63,410 nucleotides of DNA from Herbinix sp. (lineage in GTDB: Bacteria > Bacillota > Clostridia > Lachnospirales > Lachnospiraceae): positions 1 through 63,410 of the forward strand of contig JAQSYO010000035.1 of assembly GCA_029256105.1 (NCBI GenBank). Direction: 5' to 3'. Each line of letters begins with the position of its first letter. Positions within the stretch are counted from its first letter, which is position 1. The notes under the pieces are model-generated. The model had not been told where the DNA came from. It worked only from the letters and a program-made list of their open reading frames with translations, and made no database searches. Positions 33,850 through 42,811 of the stretch are shown piece by piece. The translations under genes and the position numbers were made by a program.

Positions 33850-36399
33850 GTGTTAAAATATATTTATAGAGTGATAATTTTAATAGCAGTCTTTGTTGCT
33901 GCTCTTTCCTATTTTGGTAGGGATATCAAGCAGGTTGTTTTTGATATTGATAATACCACGGTTATGGAAGATGCAACGTTTCCTTTAGTTACGATAAAGA
34001 CAGGGGATAACCGTATTAATCTTCTTCATGGCTATAGTAGTAATCTGGCAGCCAATCTGTTAAGAGAATCAGTAACGCCGCTTGATTTTGATAAGACCTT
34101 TGAGGTTTTGATCAGCCAGGAAAATTACGATATTAAGAAACTGAATTATGAAGTTAGGGAATTTGTTGGGGATGCATTGATTGAAACTGATTCTGTCAGT
34201 GTATTTGAAGAAAGCAAAGAAGATAAAACCGCAAAGATAAAAATAAAGGCAGAGTTGGCGAGTGATAAAGAGTATGCCATTAAGATTACATTGATTACCA
34301 GTGAAAGCAAAAAGATGTTTTATTATCAACGTGTTAAACTAAATAACAACGTACATTTAGCGGAGAAACTGGATTTTGTTTTGGAATTTCACAATGCAAT
34401 TATGAATAAGTCAACGGCGGAGGATGTGGCAAAATATCTTGAACCCTCCGAGGATGCCGATAATTCATCATTAGCTTATGTAAACATAAATTCGAGTATT
34501 GAACAGGTAAGCTGGGGAAATTTAAAACCCACGATACTGACGGAGATAATACCTTCGGTAAAAGAAATTTATGAGGATAGCGCTTCGGTAGAGTTAAATT
34601 ATATTATTGAAGCGGAAGTGTCTGGGGTTACGGAGAGATATCGTGTAACAGAATTTTACCGGGTGAAATATGCTACAGACCGTATGTATCTAATGAATTA
34701 TGAGCGTAGGATGGAATCAATCTTTGATATTAATTTGGCTAGTATATCAAAAAGTGAGTTGAAGCTTGGAATTACTTCTGAAGATGAAGTTCCGTTTGTG
34801 TCGGCAGAAGATGATACAAAAATAGCATTTGTTAGAAATAGAGAATTATGGTTTTATAATTTGGAGGGTAATGAGATTACAAGGGTATTTTCCTTCCGAC
34901 AGGAGAAAACAGATTATCTTAGGGAATTATATGATCAACATGATATACGTATTTTAAATATGGATGCAGAGGGTAATTTGGATTTTTTGGTTTACGGCTA
35001 TATGAATAGAGGCCAGTATGAAGGTAGAGTGGCAATTATCTTGTACCATTTTATAAGGGCAGAAAATCGAATTGAGGAACTAGTTTATATTCCGATAGAA
35101 GAACCTTATCAAATCCTGAAGGAGAACCTAAGCGAACTTTCTTATGTAAATGCAAAGGATATATTTTATTTTCACATATATAATCAAATATATTCTTATA
35201 ATTTAATTACCCATGAGTTAACAGTAATTGCAGCGGATATCAATAAGAGCCATGTTGTCGTATTGAAGGATTTGAATTATGCAGCTTGGCAGGAAAGTTC
35301 GGACCCGAAGCTTACGAAGAATATCAATATAATGGATCTGGAGTCGGGCGAAGTGGAGACAATCAGTGCCAAAACGGGATATAATATCCGTTTAATGGAT
35401 ATGATAGATTCTAATATAATATATGGATTTGTAAGTGAGGGAGATATTGCTTCCATGATAGATGGAAGCGTTATGGCACCTCTTAGCGAGGTAGAGATTG
35501 CCTCTGTTGACAAAAAGATACTAAAAAGCTATAGTAAAGCAGATTACTACATCTCAGGACTTGAAGTGAAGGATAATATCGTTGAACTTCGGCGAGTACA
35601 AAAAGTGAATGAGAATGGAAGAACTGCTTATACACTTGCCCCGAAAGATTATATCATGAATCAGGTTAAATCGGAGGCGCCGCTTATCAGTACAACTTCA
35701 AGAGTGACGGATCAGGCATTAACAGAGTATTATTTGTCCTTACCGAAAAGCTTTATAATGGAGAAGCTTCCAAAGATGAATTATACAGTAAATACTGTTA
35801 TTTCACAGGATCCTACCATAAGGTTACCGGAGTCCACACAAAATCTTTTGTATTATTATCCTTATGTTACAGGTGGAATAGCTGGTGCCTACGATAATGC
35901 AGCTGACGCAATTGAGATAGCGAAAGCCGGAACCGGAGTAGTTGTAAACAGCAGGCAGCAATTAGTTTGGGAGCGTGGTGTAAAGGCTACGAAAAGTACA
36001 ATTAGTAAATTTGAGAATATGACCTGGACATCATCATCAATAGACACCGTAGAAAATTGTCTTGCACTTTTACTAGCTTATCAGGATGTAGCAGTACCGA
36101 ACAAGCAGTTAAACACAGATGATAGTTCAGCATATGATGTTTTGAAGGATTATTCCAAATATACACCAATACGTTTGACTGGTATTACACTTGACGATGC
36201 ATTGTATTATGTTTCGAAAGGCCGGCCGGTCATTGCTATGACAGATATAGGGAACGCCGTTATTATCTATGGCTATGATGCATTTAACATCATGGTTATT
36301 GACCCTTCTAAAAGCAATGTAACTAAAATGGGGATACAAGACAGTGCACAAATGTTTGAAGATGCAGGTAATATATTTTTATCGTATCTAGAGCAATAA
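33850..36399 (+). CDS. Membrane-anchored extracytoplasmic protein with C-terminal C39-like pseudo-peptidase domain
   Basis: The protein has 849 residues. An N-terminal transmembrane anchor (YRVIILIAVFVAALSYF) is followed by a long beta-rich extracytoplasmic region with propeller-like repeats (about 300-560; e.g. TKIAFVRNRELWFYNLEGNEI). The last approximately 130 residues resemble a papain-like C39 domain: Cys737 in TVENCLALLLAYQDV, then GNAVIIYGYD and VIDPS (Asp818). The expected catalytic His is Asn802, so the domain is probably inactive as a peptidase. GTG 33850 is chosen because GGAGG lies 5 bases upstream; the ATG at 33838 lies partly within that site. It is probably co-transcribed with the methyltransferase gene. 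The function is not known. Confidence 0.72.
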   Translation: MLKYIYRVIILIAVFVAALSYFGRDIKQVVFDIDNTTVMEDATFPLVTIKTGDNRINLLHGYSSNLAANLLRESVTPLDFDKTFEVLISQENYDIKKLNYEVREFVGDALIETDSVSVFEESKEDKTAKIKIKAELASDKEYAIKITLITSESKKMFYYQRVKLNNNVHLAEKLDFVLEFHNAIMNKSTAEDVAKYLEPSEDADNSSLAYVNINSSIEQVSWGNLKPTILTEIIPSVKEIYEDSASVELNYIIEAEVSGVTERYRVTEFYRVKYATDRMYLMNYERRMESIFDINLASISKSELKLGITSEDEVPFVSAEDDTKIAFVRNRELWFYNLEGNEITRVFSFRQEKTDYLRELYDQHDIRILNMDAEGNLDFLVYGYMNRGQYEGRVAIILYHFIRAENRIEELVYIPIEEPYQILKENLSELSYVNAKDIFYFHIYNQIYSYNLITHELTVIAADINKSHVVVLKDLNYAAWQESSDPKLTKNINIMDLESGEVETISAKTGYNIRLMDMIDSNIIYGFVSEGDIASMIDGSVMAPLSEVEIASVDKKILKSYSKADYYISGLEVKDNIVELRRVQKVNENGRTAYTLAPKDYIMNQVKSEAPLISTTSRVTDQALTEYYLSLPKSFIMEKLPKMNYTVNTVISQDPTIRLPESTQNLLYYYPYVTGGIAGAYDNAADAIEIAKAGTGVVVNSRQQLVWERGVKATKSTISKFENMTWTSSSIDTVENCLALLLAYQDVAVPNKQLNTDDSSAYDVLKDYSKYTPIRLTGITLDDALYYVSKGRPVIAMTDIGNAVIIYGYDAFNIMVIDPSKSNVTKMGIQDSAQMFEDAGNIFLSYLEQ

Positions 36400-36435
36400 T
36401 TAATAAAATCAATAATAATACAAGGAGACAAAACA

Positions 36436-37554
36436 ATGGATGAAAGAATTAAAGTATTAGCTCGTACCTTAGTAAACTATTCAATGGAAGTGAAAGAAGG
36501 AGATAAAGTTTATATTCACTACATTGGAGCAACAACACAGGATTTAGCAAGACAATTAGTGAAAGAGGTTTATAAGGCGGGTGGAGTTCCGTTTCCTCAT
36601 TATACCGATGTTAAGCTTCAAAGAGAAATGCTGCTAAACTGTACGGAAGAGCAAATGTCCTTAATGGCAAAAATAGATGCGGCAGAGATGGAACAAATGG
36701 ATTGCTATGTTGGATTGCGTGGTACAGATAATGTATCTGAATTGGCAGATGTTCCGTCGGATAAAATGAAAATTTATGAAACCTATTATGTAACACCAGT
36801 GCATCATAATATACGAGTTCCGAAAACCAGGTGGGTTGTGCTTCGGTACCCTAACGCTGCAATGGCACAGTTGTCAAACACTAGTACAGAGGCGTTCGAG
36901 GACTTCTATTTTAACGTATGCAACTTGGATTATGCAAAAATGGGTGAATCCATGAAGCCCTTGGTAGAATATATGAACCGTACGGACAGGGTTCGCTTGG
37001 TTGGACCGGGAACAGATCTTAAATTTTCCATTAAGGATATCCCAGCAGTTCCTTGTAAGGGAGATCGCAATATTCCGGACGGTGAGGTTTATACTGCTCC
37101 AGTAAGAGAATCCATCAATGGAACCTTAGCCTACAATGCTCCGGCTGTATTCCAAGGCTTTACTTATGAGAATATATCCTTCCGTTTTGAGAATGGTAAA
37201 ATCGTGGAGGCTACGGCGAATGACACAGACCGAATTAACAGTGTACTTGATACGGATGCAGGCGCTCGTTATATCGGTGAATTTGCAATCGGTGTAAACC
37301 CTTATATCTTGAAACCAATGAAGGACACTCTGTTTGATGAGAAAATTATGGGTTCCTTCCACTTCACCCCGGGCAACTGCTATGAAGATTCAGCACCGAA
37401 TGGTAATCATTCCGCAATTCATTGGGATCTTGTATGCATTCAGACACCGGAATATGGTGGTGGTGAGATTTATTTTGATGACGTATTAATCCGTAAAGAC
37501 GGACGATTTGTAGTAAAGGAATTAGAGTGCTTAAATCCTGAGAATCTAATTTAA
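36436..37554 (+). CDS. Aminopeptidase, M29 family (AmpS/PepS type)
   Basis: This 372-residue protein has the usual M29 length. It shows the family sequences EVKEGDKVYIHYIGATTQDLARQL, DGEVYTAPVRES (metal-ligand Glu region) and HSAIHWDLV (metal-ligand His and Asp). M29 enzymes are metal-dependent cytosolic exo-aminopeptidases that recycle peptides. The ATG follows AAGGAG by 8-9 bases. It lies 36 bases after the C39-like membrane protein and 18 before the glycosyltransferase, so these three may form one transcript. Confidence 0.93.
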   Translation: MDERIKVLARTLVNYSMEVKEGDKVYIHYIGATTQDLARQLVKEVYKAGGVPFPHYTDVKLQREMLLNCTEEQMSLMAKIDAAEMEQMDCYVGLRGTDNVSELADVPSDKMKIYETYYVTPVHHNIRVPKTRWVVLRYPNAAMAQLSNTSTEAFEDFYFNVCNLDYAKMGESMKPLVEYMNRTDRVRLVGPGTDLKFSIKDIPAVPCKGDRNIPDGEVYTAPVRESINGTLAYNAPAVFQGFTYENISFRFENGKIVEATANDTDRINSVLDTDAGARYIGEFAIGVNPYILKPMKDTLFDEKIMGSFHFTPGNCYEDSAPNGNHSAIHWDLVCIQTPEYGGGEIYFDDVLIRKDGRFVVKELECLNPENLI

Positions 37555-37572
37555 TAAGGAGGATAAAAAAGC

Positions 37573-38589
37573 ATGAAGTTATTAACGGCAGCGATACCCT
37601 GTTATAATTCAGCAGCATATATGAACCATGCAATAGATTCCTTGTTATCCGGAGGAGAAGAGATGGAAATCATTATTGTAAATGATGGCTCTTCCGATGA
37701 GACTCAAATAATTGCAGAGAGATATCAGGCGAAGTATCCGAGTATCATCCGGGTTATTCATCAGGAAAATGGTGGTCATGGAGAGGCAGTCAATACTGGA
37801 CTTGCCAATGCTTCTGGTTTATATTTTAAGGTGGTTGACAGCGATGACTGGGTGAATGAAAGGGCGTTACGTCAGGTTATGGAGACATTAAAGAATCTGA
37901 TTGCTGATGGAAATAGCCCAGATTTATTCCTAGCAAACTATGTGTATGAAAAAGTAGATGCAAAAAAGAAGAAAGTAATCAACTATAATTGGGCTTTACC
38001 GAAGGATCAGATTTTCACTTGGGATGAGATGATGCATTTTAAGCAAAGTCAGAACATTCTGATGCATTCCACAATATATCGTACAAAACTATTAAAGAGT
38101 TGTGGAATTCATCTACCGAAACACACCTTCTATGTGGATAACATATTTGTTTATCAGCCATTGCCTTTTGTAAAGAGCTTATATTATCTGGATGTAAATT
38201 TATATCGCTATTTTATCGGTAGAGCGGATCAATCGGTAAATGAGCAGGTAATGATCAGGCGTATTGACCAGCAGTTGAAAATTACAAAGATAATGATCGA
38301 ATCACATAATCTAATGCAGATAAAGAGCAAAAAGCTACAGAATTATATGATCAAATATCTCTCTATGATGATGACGGTCAGCAGTGTCTTTCTAATTAAA
38401 GAAGGCAGTGAAGAAAGCTTGGCTAAAAAACAGGATCTCTGGGATTACTTGAAGAACTATGATAGAAGATTATACAAGAAGATACGATCTCAGATACTGG
38501 GAAGGTCGATGAATCTACCAGGTAAATTCGGACGTAGGATTGTAGAAGTAGGATATAATATAACGAAGAAAATCTATGGCTTTAACTAA
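37573..38589 (+). CDS. Glycosyltransferase, family 2
   Basis: This 338-residue inverting GT-A enzyme has the N-terminal nucleotide-binding sequence LLTAAIPCYNSAAYM, VNDGSSDETQ, and the DxD-type metal motif KVVDSDDWVNE at about 90-100. The C-terminal part is helical and basic, without clear transmembrane segments. It would transfer a sugar from a nucleotide donor to a wall, exopolysaccharide or protein acceptor; the acceptor cannot be told. The start ATG is preceded by AAGGAGG. It is the last gene before a bidirectional terminator. Confidence 0.9.
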   Translation: MKLLTAAIPCYNSAAYMNHAIDSLLSGGEEMEIIIVNDGSSDETQIIAERYQAKYPSIIRVIHQENGGHGEAVNTGLANASGLYFKVVDSDDWVNERALRQVMETLKNLIADGNSPDLFLANYVYEKVDAKKKKVINYNWALPKDQIFTWDEMMHFKQSQNILMHSTIYRTKLLKSCGIHLPKHTFYVDNIFVYQPLPFVKSLYYLDVNLYRYFIGRADQSVNEQVMIRRIDQQLKITKIMIESHNLMQIKSKKLQNYMIKYLSMMMTVSSVFLIKEGSEESLAKKQDLWDYLKNYDRRLYKKIRSQILGRSMNLPGKFGRRIVEVGYNITKKIYGFN

Positions 38590-38596
38590 ATCATCT

Positions 38597-38672
38597 TTAA
38601 TAATTTTATTAAGATATAATAATTATTTGATATAATAATTATTAAGCAAAATAATTATTAAGATATAATAAG
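38597..38672. repeat. AT-rich direct and inverted repeats
   Basis: The element ATTAAGATATAATAATTATT and its reverse complement recur (about 38610, 38628, 38650) directly before the terminator. It is entirely A+T apart from single Gs and a C. No gene is seen. Confidence 0.6.
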
Positions 38673-38712
38673 AAAAAGGTGTTGCATATTCATCATTTGC
38701 AACACCTTTTTC
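38672..38712. terminator. Bidirectional terminator between GT2 and PAP2 genes
   Basis: GAAAAAGGTGTTGCA pairs with TGCAACACCTTTTTC, giving 15-bp arms and an 11-base loop, with a T-run on both strands. Confidence 0.9.
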
Positions 38713-38771
38713 TTGAATCAATCATATATTTTCATTCCATTGAGCTTCTTCGGACAAATCAAAAATATCTT

Positions 38772-39458
38772 TTACGAAACTTTCGATAATTCTTGATTTG
38801 CTTCTTTCGCGATTTTACCCCAAGCAGGCACATATACAATAACGTACATAATCAGGTTGAGTGCAAGCGCACCTAGAATATCCATAAAGGAATGTTGTTT
38901 TAGATACACGGTGGATAAACAAATCATAACGGTTAATACAAAGGTAAACCATTGTAGCCACTTTATATTATGCAGACGTTCGCTTTTATTAATCGCGATT
39001 AATGCGCCTACAGAATTAAAGACATGAATGCTTGGAAATACATTAGTTGCAGTGTCCATGCTATAAAGTTTTGACAAAAGATCAATATAGATATTACTTC
39101 TACCTAAGGAATTTAAATCAACACGAAGATAATGACCGTTAGGCCATACGGTATAGATTAACAGGCAGATGGTCATTCCGATAAATAAGTAAGCACAGCA
39201 TTTATAAAAATCCTGTTTTGAAGTCAGTAGAAAATAGGTTACGGTAACGAAGATATAAATAAACCATAAGAAATACGGGATGACAAACATCTCATTAAAA
39301 GGAATAAGGTCATCAACCCACGAATGAATTGGATGGAATACGGAGGTAACGGTACGTTCCAGATGTGTAAACCATAGGATATATACAAAAAAGTAGGACA
39401 GGACTACCCCGTGCTTATATTTCATTATTAAGTTTTTGAGGGCTTTTAAATATTTCAT
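38772..39458 (-). CDS. PAP2-family membrane phosphatase/phosphotransferase
   Basis: The protein has 228 residues and about five or six transmembrane segments. PAP2 signatures are visible as FPSIHVFNS (catalytic His) and STVYLKQHSFMDILGA (second His and Asp). The KxxxxxxRP part is not clear in the early loop, so the motif set is partly atypical and closer to the inositol-phosphotransferase/AUR1-like branch. It probably acts on lipid-linked phosphates such as undecaprenyl pyrophosphate or phosphatidate. The start at 39458 (CAT 39456-39458) follows AAAGGGAGAG on the minus strand; the ATG at 39545 adds a 29-residue lead without a site. Confidence 0.82.
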   Translation of the reverse strand: MKYLKALKNLIMKYKHGVVLSYFFVYILWFTHLERTVTSVFHPIHSWVDDLIPFNEMFVIPYFLWFIYIFVTVTYFLLTSKQDFYKCCAYLFIGMTICLLIYTVWPNGHYLRVDLNSLGRSNIYIDLLSKLYSMDTATNVFPSIHVFNSVGALIAINKSERLHNIKWLQWFTFVLTVMICLSTVYLKQHSFMDILGALALNLIMYVIVYVPAWGKIAKEANQELSKVS

Positions 39459-39741
39459 GATTGCTCTCCCTTTTCCCTTCTTGGTGACATAACTATATAT
39501 CGTGTAAGCTCTGTAAATTATAGCACAGAATATGTGCGATAACAATATACTTAAATTTACTTTTCTACCTTAAGTAGTATTAATTTCTGGTAAGAAGGAT
39601 TTAATTTGGTACAATTCTTTCTGAAACAGCCATTGAATTGATTCAAGAGGAGAGGAGCCTCCTTGGGAATGTTAAGGAAAGTTCGACTTCAATCCGTAGA
39701 TTGCAATAATTGAACAACCCGCGTAAAATACGAATAAATCA

Positions 39742-39770
39742 TAGACATAATTAGTAAAACTAATTATAAT
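39742..39770 (+). promoter_or_regulatory. Promoter of the deoB leader
   Basis: TAGACA (39742-39747), a 17-bp spacer and TATAAT (39765-39770). The transcript would start near 39777, immediately before the first hairpin arm at 39781. The remainder of 39459-39741 shows no gene; a GAGGAG/CCTCC mini-hairpin occurs at about 39647-39663. Confidence 0.6.
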
Positions 39771-39780
39771 GAAATTAGAT

Positions 39781-39881
39781 GTAGCAATATGTAAATTGTG
39801 TTATTTGTTGCTACTTTCGTATAAATTCAGCAAAGTATAATTGAAATATTTAATAGTTATATAAGAAGGTAGTAACAAATA
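39781..39881 (+). promoter_or_regulatory. Candidate bistable leader of deoB
   Basis: TATTTGTTGCTAC (39802-39814) can pair with GTAGCAA (39781-39787), forming an early hairpin, or with GTAGTAACAAATA (39869-39881, 13 bp with one G-U pair), which lies just before the ribosome-site region of deoB. The two pairings exclude each other, the usual layout of a leader switch. Confidence 0.45.
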
Positions 39882-39911
39882 GATAATTGCAAGAAAGAGC
39901 GAGGTAATATT

Positions 39912-41087
39912 ATGAAGCGTGTATTTATAATTGTATTAGATAGTGTTGGCATTGGTGATTTGCCAGATGCAGATGCATATGGTGATGTTGGCAGTCACAC
40001 TTTATATGCGGCATCAACGAGCACTTATTTTCATATGCCCAATATGAAGAAATTGGGATTGTTCCATATTGACGGAGTTAAGAACAAGTTTCCTGAGATA
40101 GGAGATAATACTCCTTTTGAGGGAACGGTTGCACGAATGGAAGAACGCTCGAAAGGAAAGGATACCACAACCGGACATTGGGAGATAGCGGGTATCATCT
40201 CCGAAAAACCATTTCCGACGTATCCACAAGGATTTCCAGAGGAAATATTAAAACCCTTTGAAGAGAGAACAGGCCGCAAAGTAATCTGCAATCTGCCGTA
40301 TTCAGGAACGGATGTTATAAGGGATTATGGGAAGGAGCATGTGGAGACAGGTGCCTTGATTGTATATACCTCAGCGGATAGTGTATTCCAAATTGCTGCC
40401 CATGAAGAGGTTGTTCCGTTAGAAGAGCTGTATCGTTATTGTGAAATTGCGAGAGAGCTTTTGAATGGTGAGCACGGTGTAGGTCGAGTAATAGCAAGAC
40501 CTTTCCTTGGGACATTTCCAGAGTATAAACGTACCTCAAATCGCCATGATTTCTCCTTGATACCGCCGACTTCGATGATGGACCAAATGAAAGAGGCTGG
40601 ACTAGATGTTCTAGCAGTTGGTAAAATATATGATATTTTTGCGGGTAAAGGAATTACGGATACTGTTCGTACCCATGATAATGCCGAAGGGATTGAGAAG
40701 TTAATCGAGAGAACAGGCAGAGATTTTGAAGGCTTATGCTTTGTAAATCTTGTTGATTTTGATATGATCTATGGGCATCGTAATGATGTTGATGGTTATG
40801 CAAAAGCACTCACTTATTTTGATGAGCAATTGCCGAGGATACTTGAAGGTCTTCGTGAGGAGGATATCGTAATGATTACAGCAGATCACGGCTGCGATCC
40901 GTCCACTCCCTCCACTGACCATTCCAGAGAGCATATTCCGCTTGTTGTCTATGGGGAGAAGGTAAAAAACGGTGTAAATATCGGAACGAGAGCTTCATTT
41001 TCAGATATTGCTGCTACTATATTGGAATATTATGATTTAGATAAAAAAGTAGCAGGAACTTCCTTCTTAAAGGATATATTAAAATAG
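39912..41087 (+). CDS. deoB: Phosphopentomutase
   Basis: This 391-residue manganese enzyme interconverts ribose-1-phosphate (or deoxyribose-1-phosphate) and the 5-phosphate in nucleoside breakdown. It has the N-terminal metal site RVFIIVLDSVGIGDLPDAD, the active-site Thr in KDTTTGHWE, and the C-terminal metal motifs TADHGCDPSTPSTDHSREH. Length is standard. The ATG follows GCGAGG weakly. It has a long leader with alternative pairings. No other deo genes are adjacent; a base-excision glycosylase and dtd follow. Confidence 0.96.
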   Translation: MKRVFIIVLDSVGIGDLPDADAYGDVGSHTLYAASTSTYFHMPNMKKLGLFHIDGVKNKFPEIGDNTPFEGTVARMEERSKGKDTTTGHWEIAGIISEKPFPTYPQGFPEEILKPFEERTGRKVICNLPYSGTDVIRDYGKEHVETGALIVYTSADSVFQIAAHEEVVPLEELYRYCEIARELLNGEHGVGRVIARPFLGTFPEYKRTSNRHDFSLIPPTSMMDQMKEAGLDVLAVGKIYDIFAGKGITDTVRTHDNAEGIEKLIERTGRDFEGLCFVNLVDFDMIYGHRNDVDGYAKALTYFDEQLPRILEGLREEDIVMITADHGCDPSTPSTDHSREHIPLVVYGEKVKNGVNIGTRASFSDIAATILEYYDLDKKVAGTSFLKDILK

Positions 41088-41157
41088 TATTAAGTTATAA
41101 GCATAGAAGAAGATATAGGAGACGATAGCGCAAACAGAAATCTGAGGTGAAAATTGT

Positions 41158-41646
41158 ATGGATAGAATTACACATCCATTCCGGCCAATCTATAATGAGG
41201 ATTCCCAAATATTGATCTTGGGTTCCTTTCCTTCGGTCAAGTCCAGGGAAGGAGAGTTCTTCTATCACCATCCGCAGAACCGCTTTTGGAAAGTAATTAG
41301 TGCAGTTTATCGGGATCAGCTTCCTGTTTCCATTGAAGAGAAGAAGGAATTACTGCTACGCAATGGTGTTGCAGTCTGGGACGTAATCAAAAGCTGTGAG
41401 ATTACGGGGTCCTCCGATAATAGTATTAAGAATGTGATCCCCAATGACCTATCGGAAATATTAAAAACGGCAAATATAAAACGTATTTTTGCCAATGGAA
41501 GTACAGCATATCAGCTTTATATGAGATATATCTTTCCAAAGGTAGGAAGAGATATTATAAAGCTACCATCTACTAGCCCGGCAAATGCTGCATGTAATGT
41601 CGATCGACTGCTGGAGGATTGGTACTATATTCGTAAAATCACTTGA
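41158..41646 (+). CDS. DNA-deoxyinosine glycosylase (uracil-DNA glycosylase family 6 type)
   Basis: This 162-residue member of the uracil-DNA glycosylase superfamily has motif 1 ILILGSFPSVKSREGEFFYHHPQNRFW, where the GSFPS and YHHPQNRFW parts are typical of hypoxanthine (deoxyinosine) glycosylases. Motif 2 is SPANAACNVD. It would remove deaminated bases, mainly hypoxanthine, from DNA. The ATG follows CTGAGGTG by about 9 bases. It lies 70 bases after deoB and 21 before dtd, probably in one transcript. Confidence 0.88.
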   Translation: MDRITHPFRPIYNEDSQILILGSFPSVKSREGEFFYHHPQNRFWKVISAVYRDQLPVSIEEKKELLLRNGVAVWDVIKSCEITGSSDNSIKNVIPNDLSEILKTANIKRIFANGSTAYQLYMRYIFPKVGRDIIKLPSTSPANAACNVDRLLEDWYYIRKIT

Positions 41647-41667
41647 TAGGTACGGAAGGATTAGAAA

Positions 41668-42114
41668 ATGAGAGTTGTAATTCAAAGAGTCCTAGAAGCA
41701 AAGGTTATGGTGGAGGACAAGTGCATTGGCTCCATCGGGAAAGGTTTATTAATCCTCCTTGGGGTTGGTATAGAGGATACCAAAGAAATAGCTGACCGAT
41801 ACATTGATAAGATTATTAAGATGAGGATCTTTGCAGATGAAAACGGAAAGACCAATTTGGCGCTTCAGGACGTACAGGGTGAAGTCTTAGTCGTATCACA
41901 GTTTACACTATATGCAGATTGCAGAAAAGGCAACCGCCCTGACTTTATTAACGCAGCTGGTGCAGTAAAAGCAAAGGAACTGTATGAATATGTGTTAGTA
42001 AATATCAGAGAACGACTTGGAAAGGTGGAGGCTGGCGAATTTGGCGGTGATATGAAAGTATCCCTTATTAATGATGGACCCTTTACCATTACGCTTGACG
42101 AGCGGCTGATATAA
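41668..42114 (+). CDS. dtd: D-aminoacyl-tRNA deacylase
   Basis: This 148-residue protein begins [17 protein letters not shown] and has the two cross-subunit motifs [16 protein letters not shown] (SQxT) and NDGPFTI (NxPxT-type, here NDGPFT). It frees tRNA from wrongly attached D-amino acids and from glycine on tRNA-Ala. The ribosome site GGAAGG stands about 9-10 bases before the ATG. It is translated close behind the deoxyinosine glycosylase gene. Confidence 0.96.
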   Translation: MRVVIQRVLEAKVMVEDKCIGSIGKGLLILLGVGIEDTKEIADRYIDKIIKMRIFADENGKTNLALQDVQGEVLVVSQFTLYADCRKGNRPDFINAAGAVKAKELYEYVLVNIRERLGKVEAGEFGGDMKVSLINDGPFTITLDERLI

Positions 42115-42149
42115 TATTATTTATGCACCAATGGGTGGGAGGACAGGTT

Positions 42150-42623
42150 ATGAACAAAGAAGAACAGGTCACAATGGGCATTAGGGATGTATTTAACAAG
42201 ATGGTTTGGCTTAATAAGATTAAGATGGAAGACAGTCTTAAGGGTTATAAGTCTTCTGAAGTACATTGCATCGAATACATTGGTAGAAATGTAGATTCCA
42301 ACGTGGCAAAACTTGCGGAGTCCTTTTATATGACTACTGGTGCCATAAGTAAAATAAATAAGAAGCTCATAGAAAAAGGTATTATCGAAAGCTACCAGAA
42401 GCCGGATAACAAGAAAGAAATCTATTTTAGGCTTACTGAACAAGGGAAAGCAATTTATAAAATCCATGAGGAACTACACAAAGAGTTTCAAGAGCGGGAT
42501 AAAGCCGTATTTGAGCAGGTAACCGAGGAACAATTTGACAATATGCTTAACTTCGTGGAAAAGTATAGTAGGCATTTGGATTCAGAAATAAAGAAACTGG
42601 GTGTAGACAATAAGTCGGAATAA
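42150..42623 (+). CDS. MarR-family transcriptional regulator
   Basis: This 157-residue MarR regulator has a winged helix (about 30-110: SSEVHCIEYIGRNVDSNVAKLAESFYMTTGAISKINKKLIEKGIIE, then the wing QKPDNKKEIYFRLTEQG) and dimer helices at both ends. The ATG at 42150 is preferred because GGGAGG stands 7 bases upstream; ATG 42123 is not preceded by one. It is followed by a terminator and then by an MFS drug-type exporter with an inverted repeat in its promoter, the likely target. The ligand is unknown. Confidence 0.9.
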   Translation: MNKEEQVTMGIRDVFNKMVWLNKIKMEDSLKGYKSSEVHCIEYIGRNVDSNVAKLAESFYMTTGAISKINKKLIEKGIIESYQKPDNKKEIYFRLTEQGKAIYKIHEELHKEFQERDKAVFEQVTEEQFDNMLNFVEKYSRHLDSEIKKLGVDNKSE

Positions 42624-42650
42624 ATTGAATAATGAGAAATGAAACCAAAG

Positions 42651-42685
42651 GCAGCCCAACTCAATTGAGAACAGGCTGCTTTTTT
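42651..42685 (+). terminator. Rho-independent terminator after marR-like gene
   Basis: GCAGCC (42651-42656) pairs with GGCTGC (42674-42679), and six Ts follow. Confidence 0.8.
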
Positions 42686-42736
42686 ATGAAAGATAAGTGA
42701 ATTGACTTATTAATTCGACATGATATTATTATTTTG

Positions 42737-42786
42737 TTGACAAGGAAGCGAAATGATGTTACGATTAAATCGCTTCCAAGGAAGCA
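42737..42786 (+). promoter_or_regulatory. Promoter and probable MarR operator of the MFS gene
   Basis: The promoter is TTGACA (42737-42742), a 17-bp spacer and TACGAT (42760-42765). GGAAGCGA (42744-42751) and TCGCTTCC (42770-42777) form an inverted repeat that embraces the -10 box, and GGAAGCAA follows at 42780. Binding there would block RNA polymerase. Confidence 0.65.
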
Positions 42787-42811
42787 ATATAACTTTTGAG
42801 AGGAGAATTTA

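Noticed and set aside
38597..38672. Replication origin or plasmid-type iterons in the AT-rich repeats
   Set aside because: No DnaA boxes or replication initiator gene nearby; the repeats are short and nearly pure A+T.
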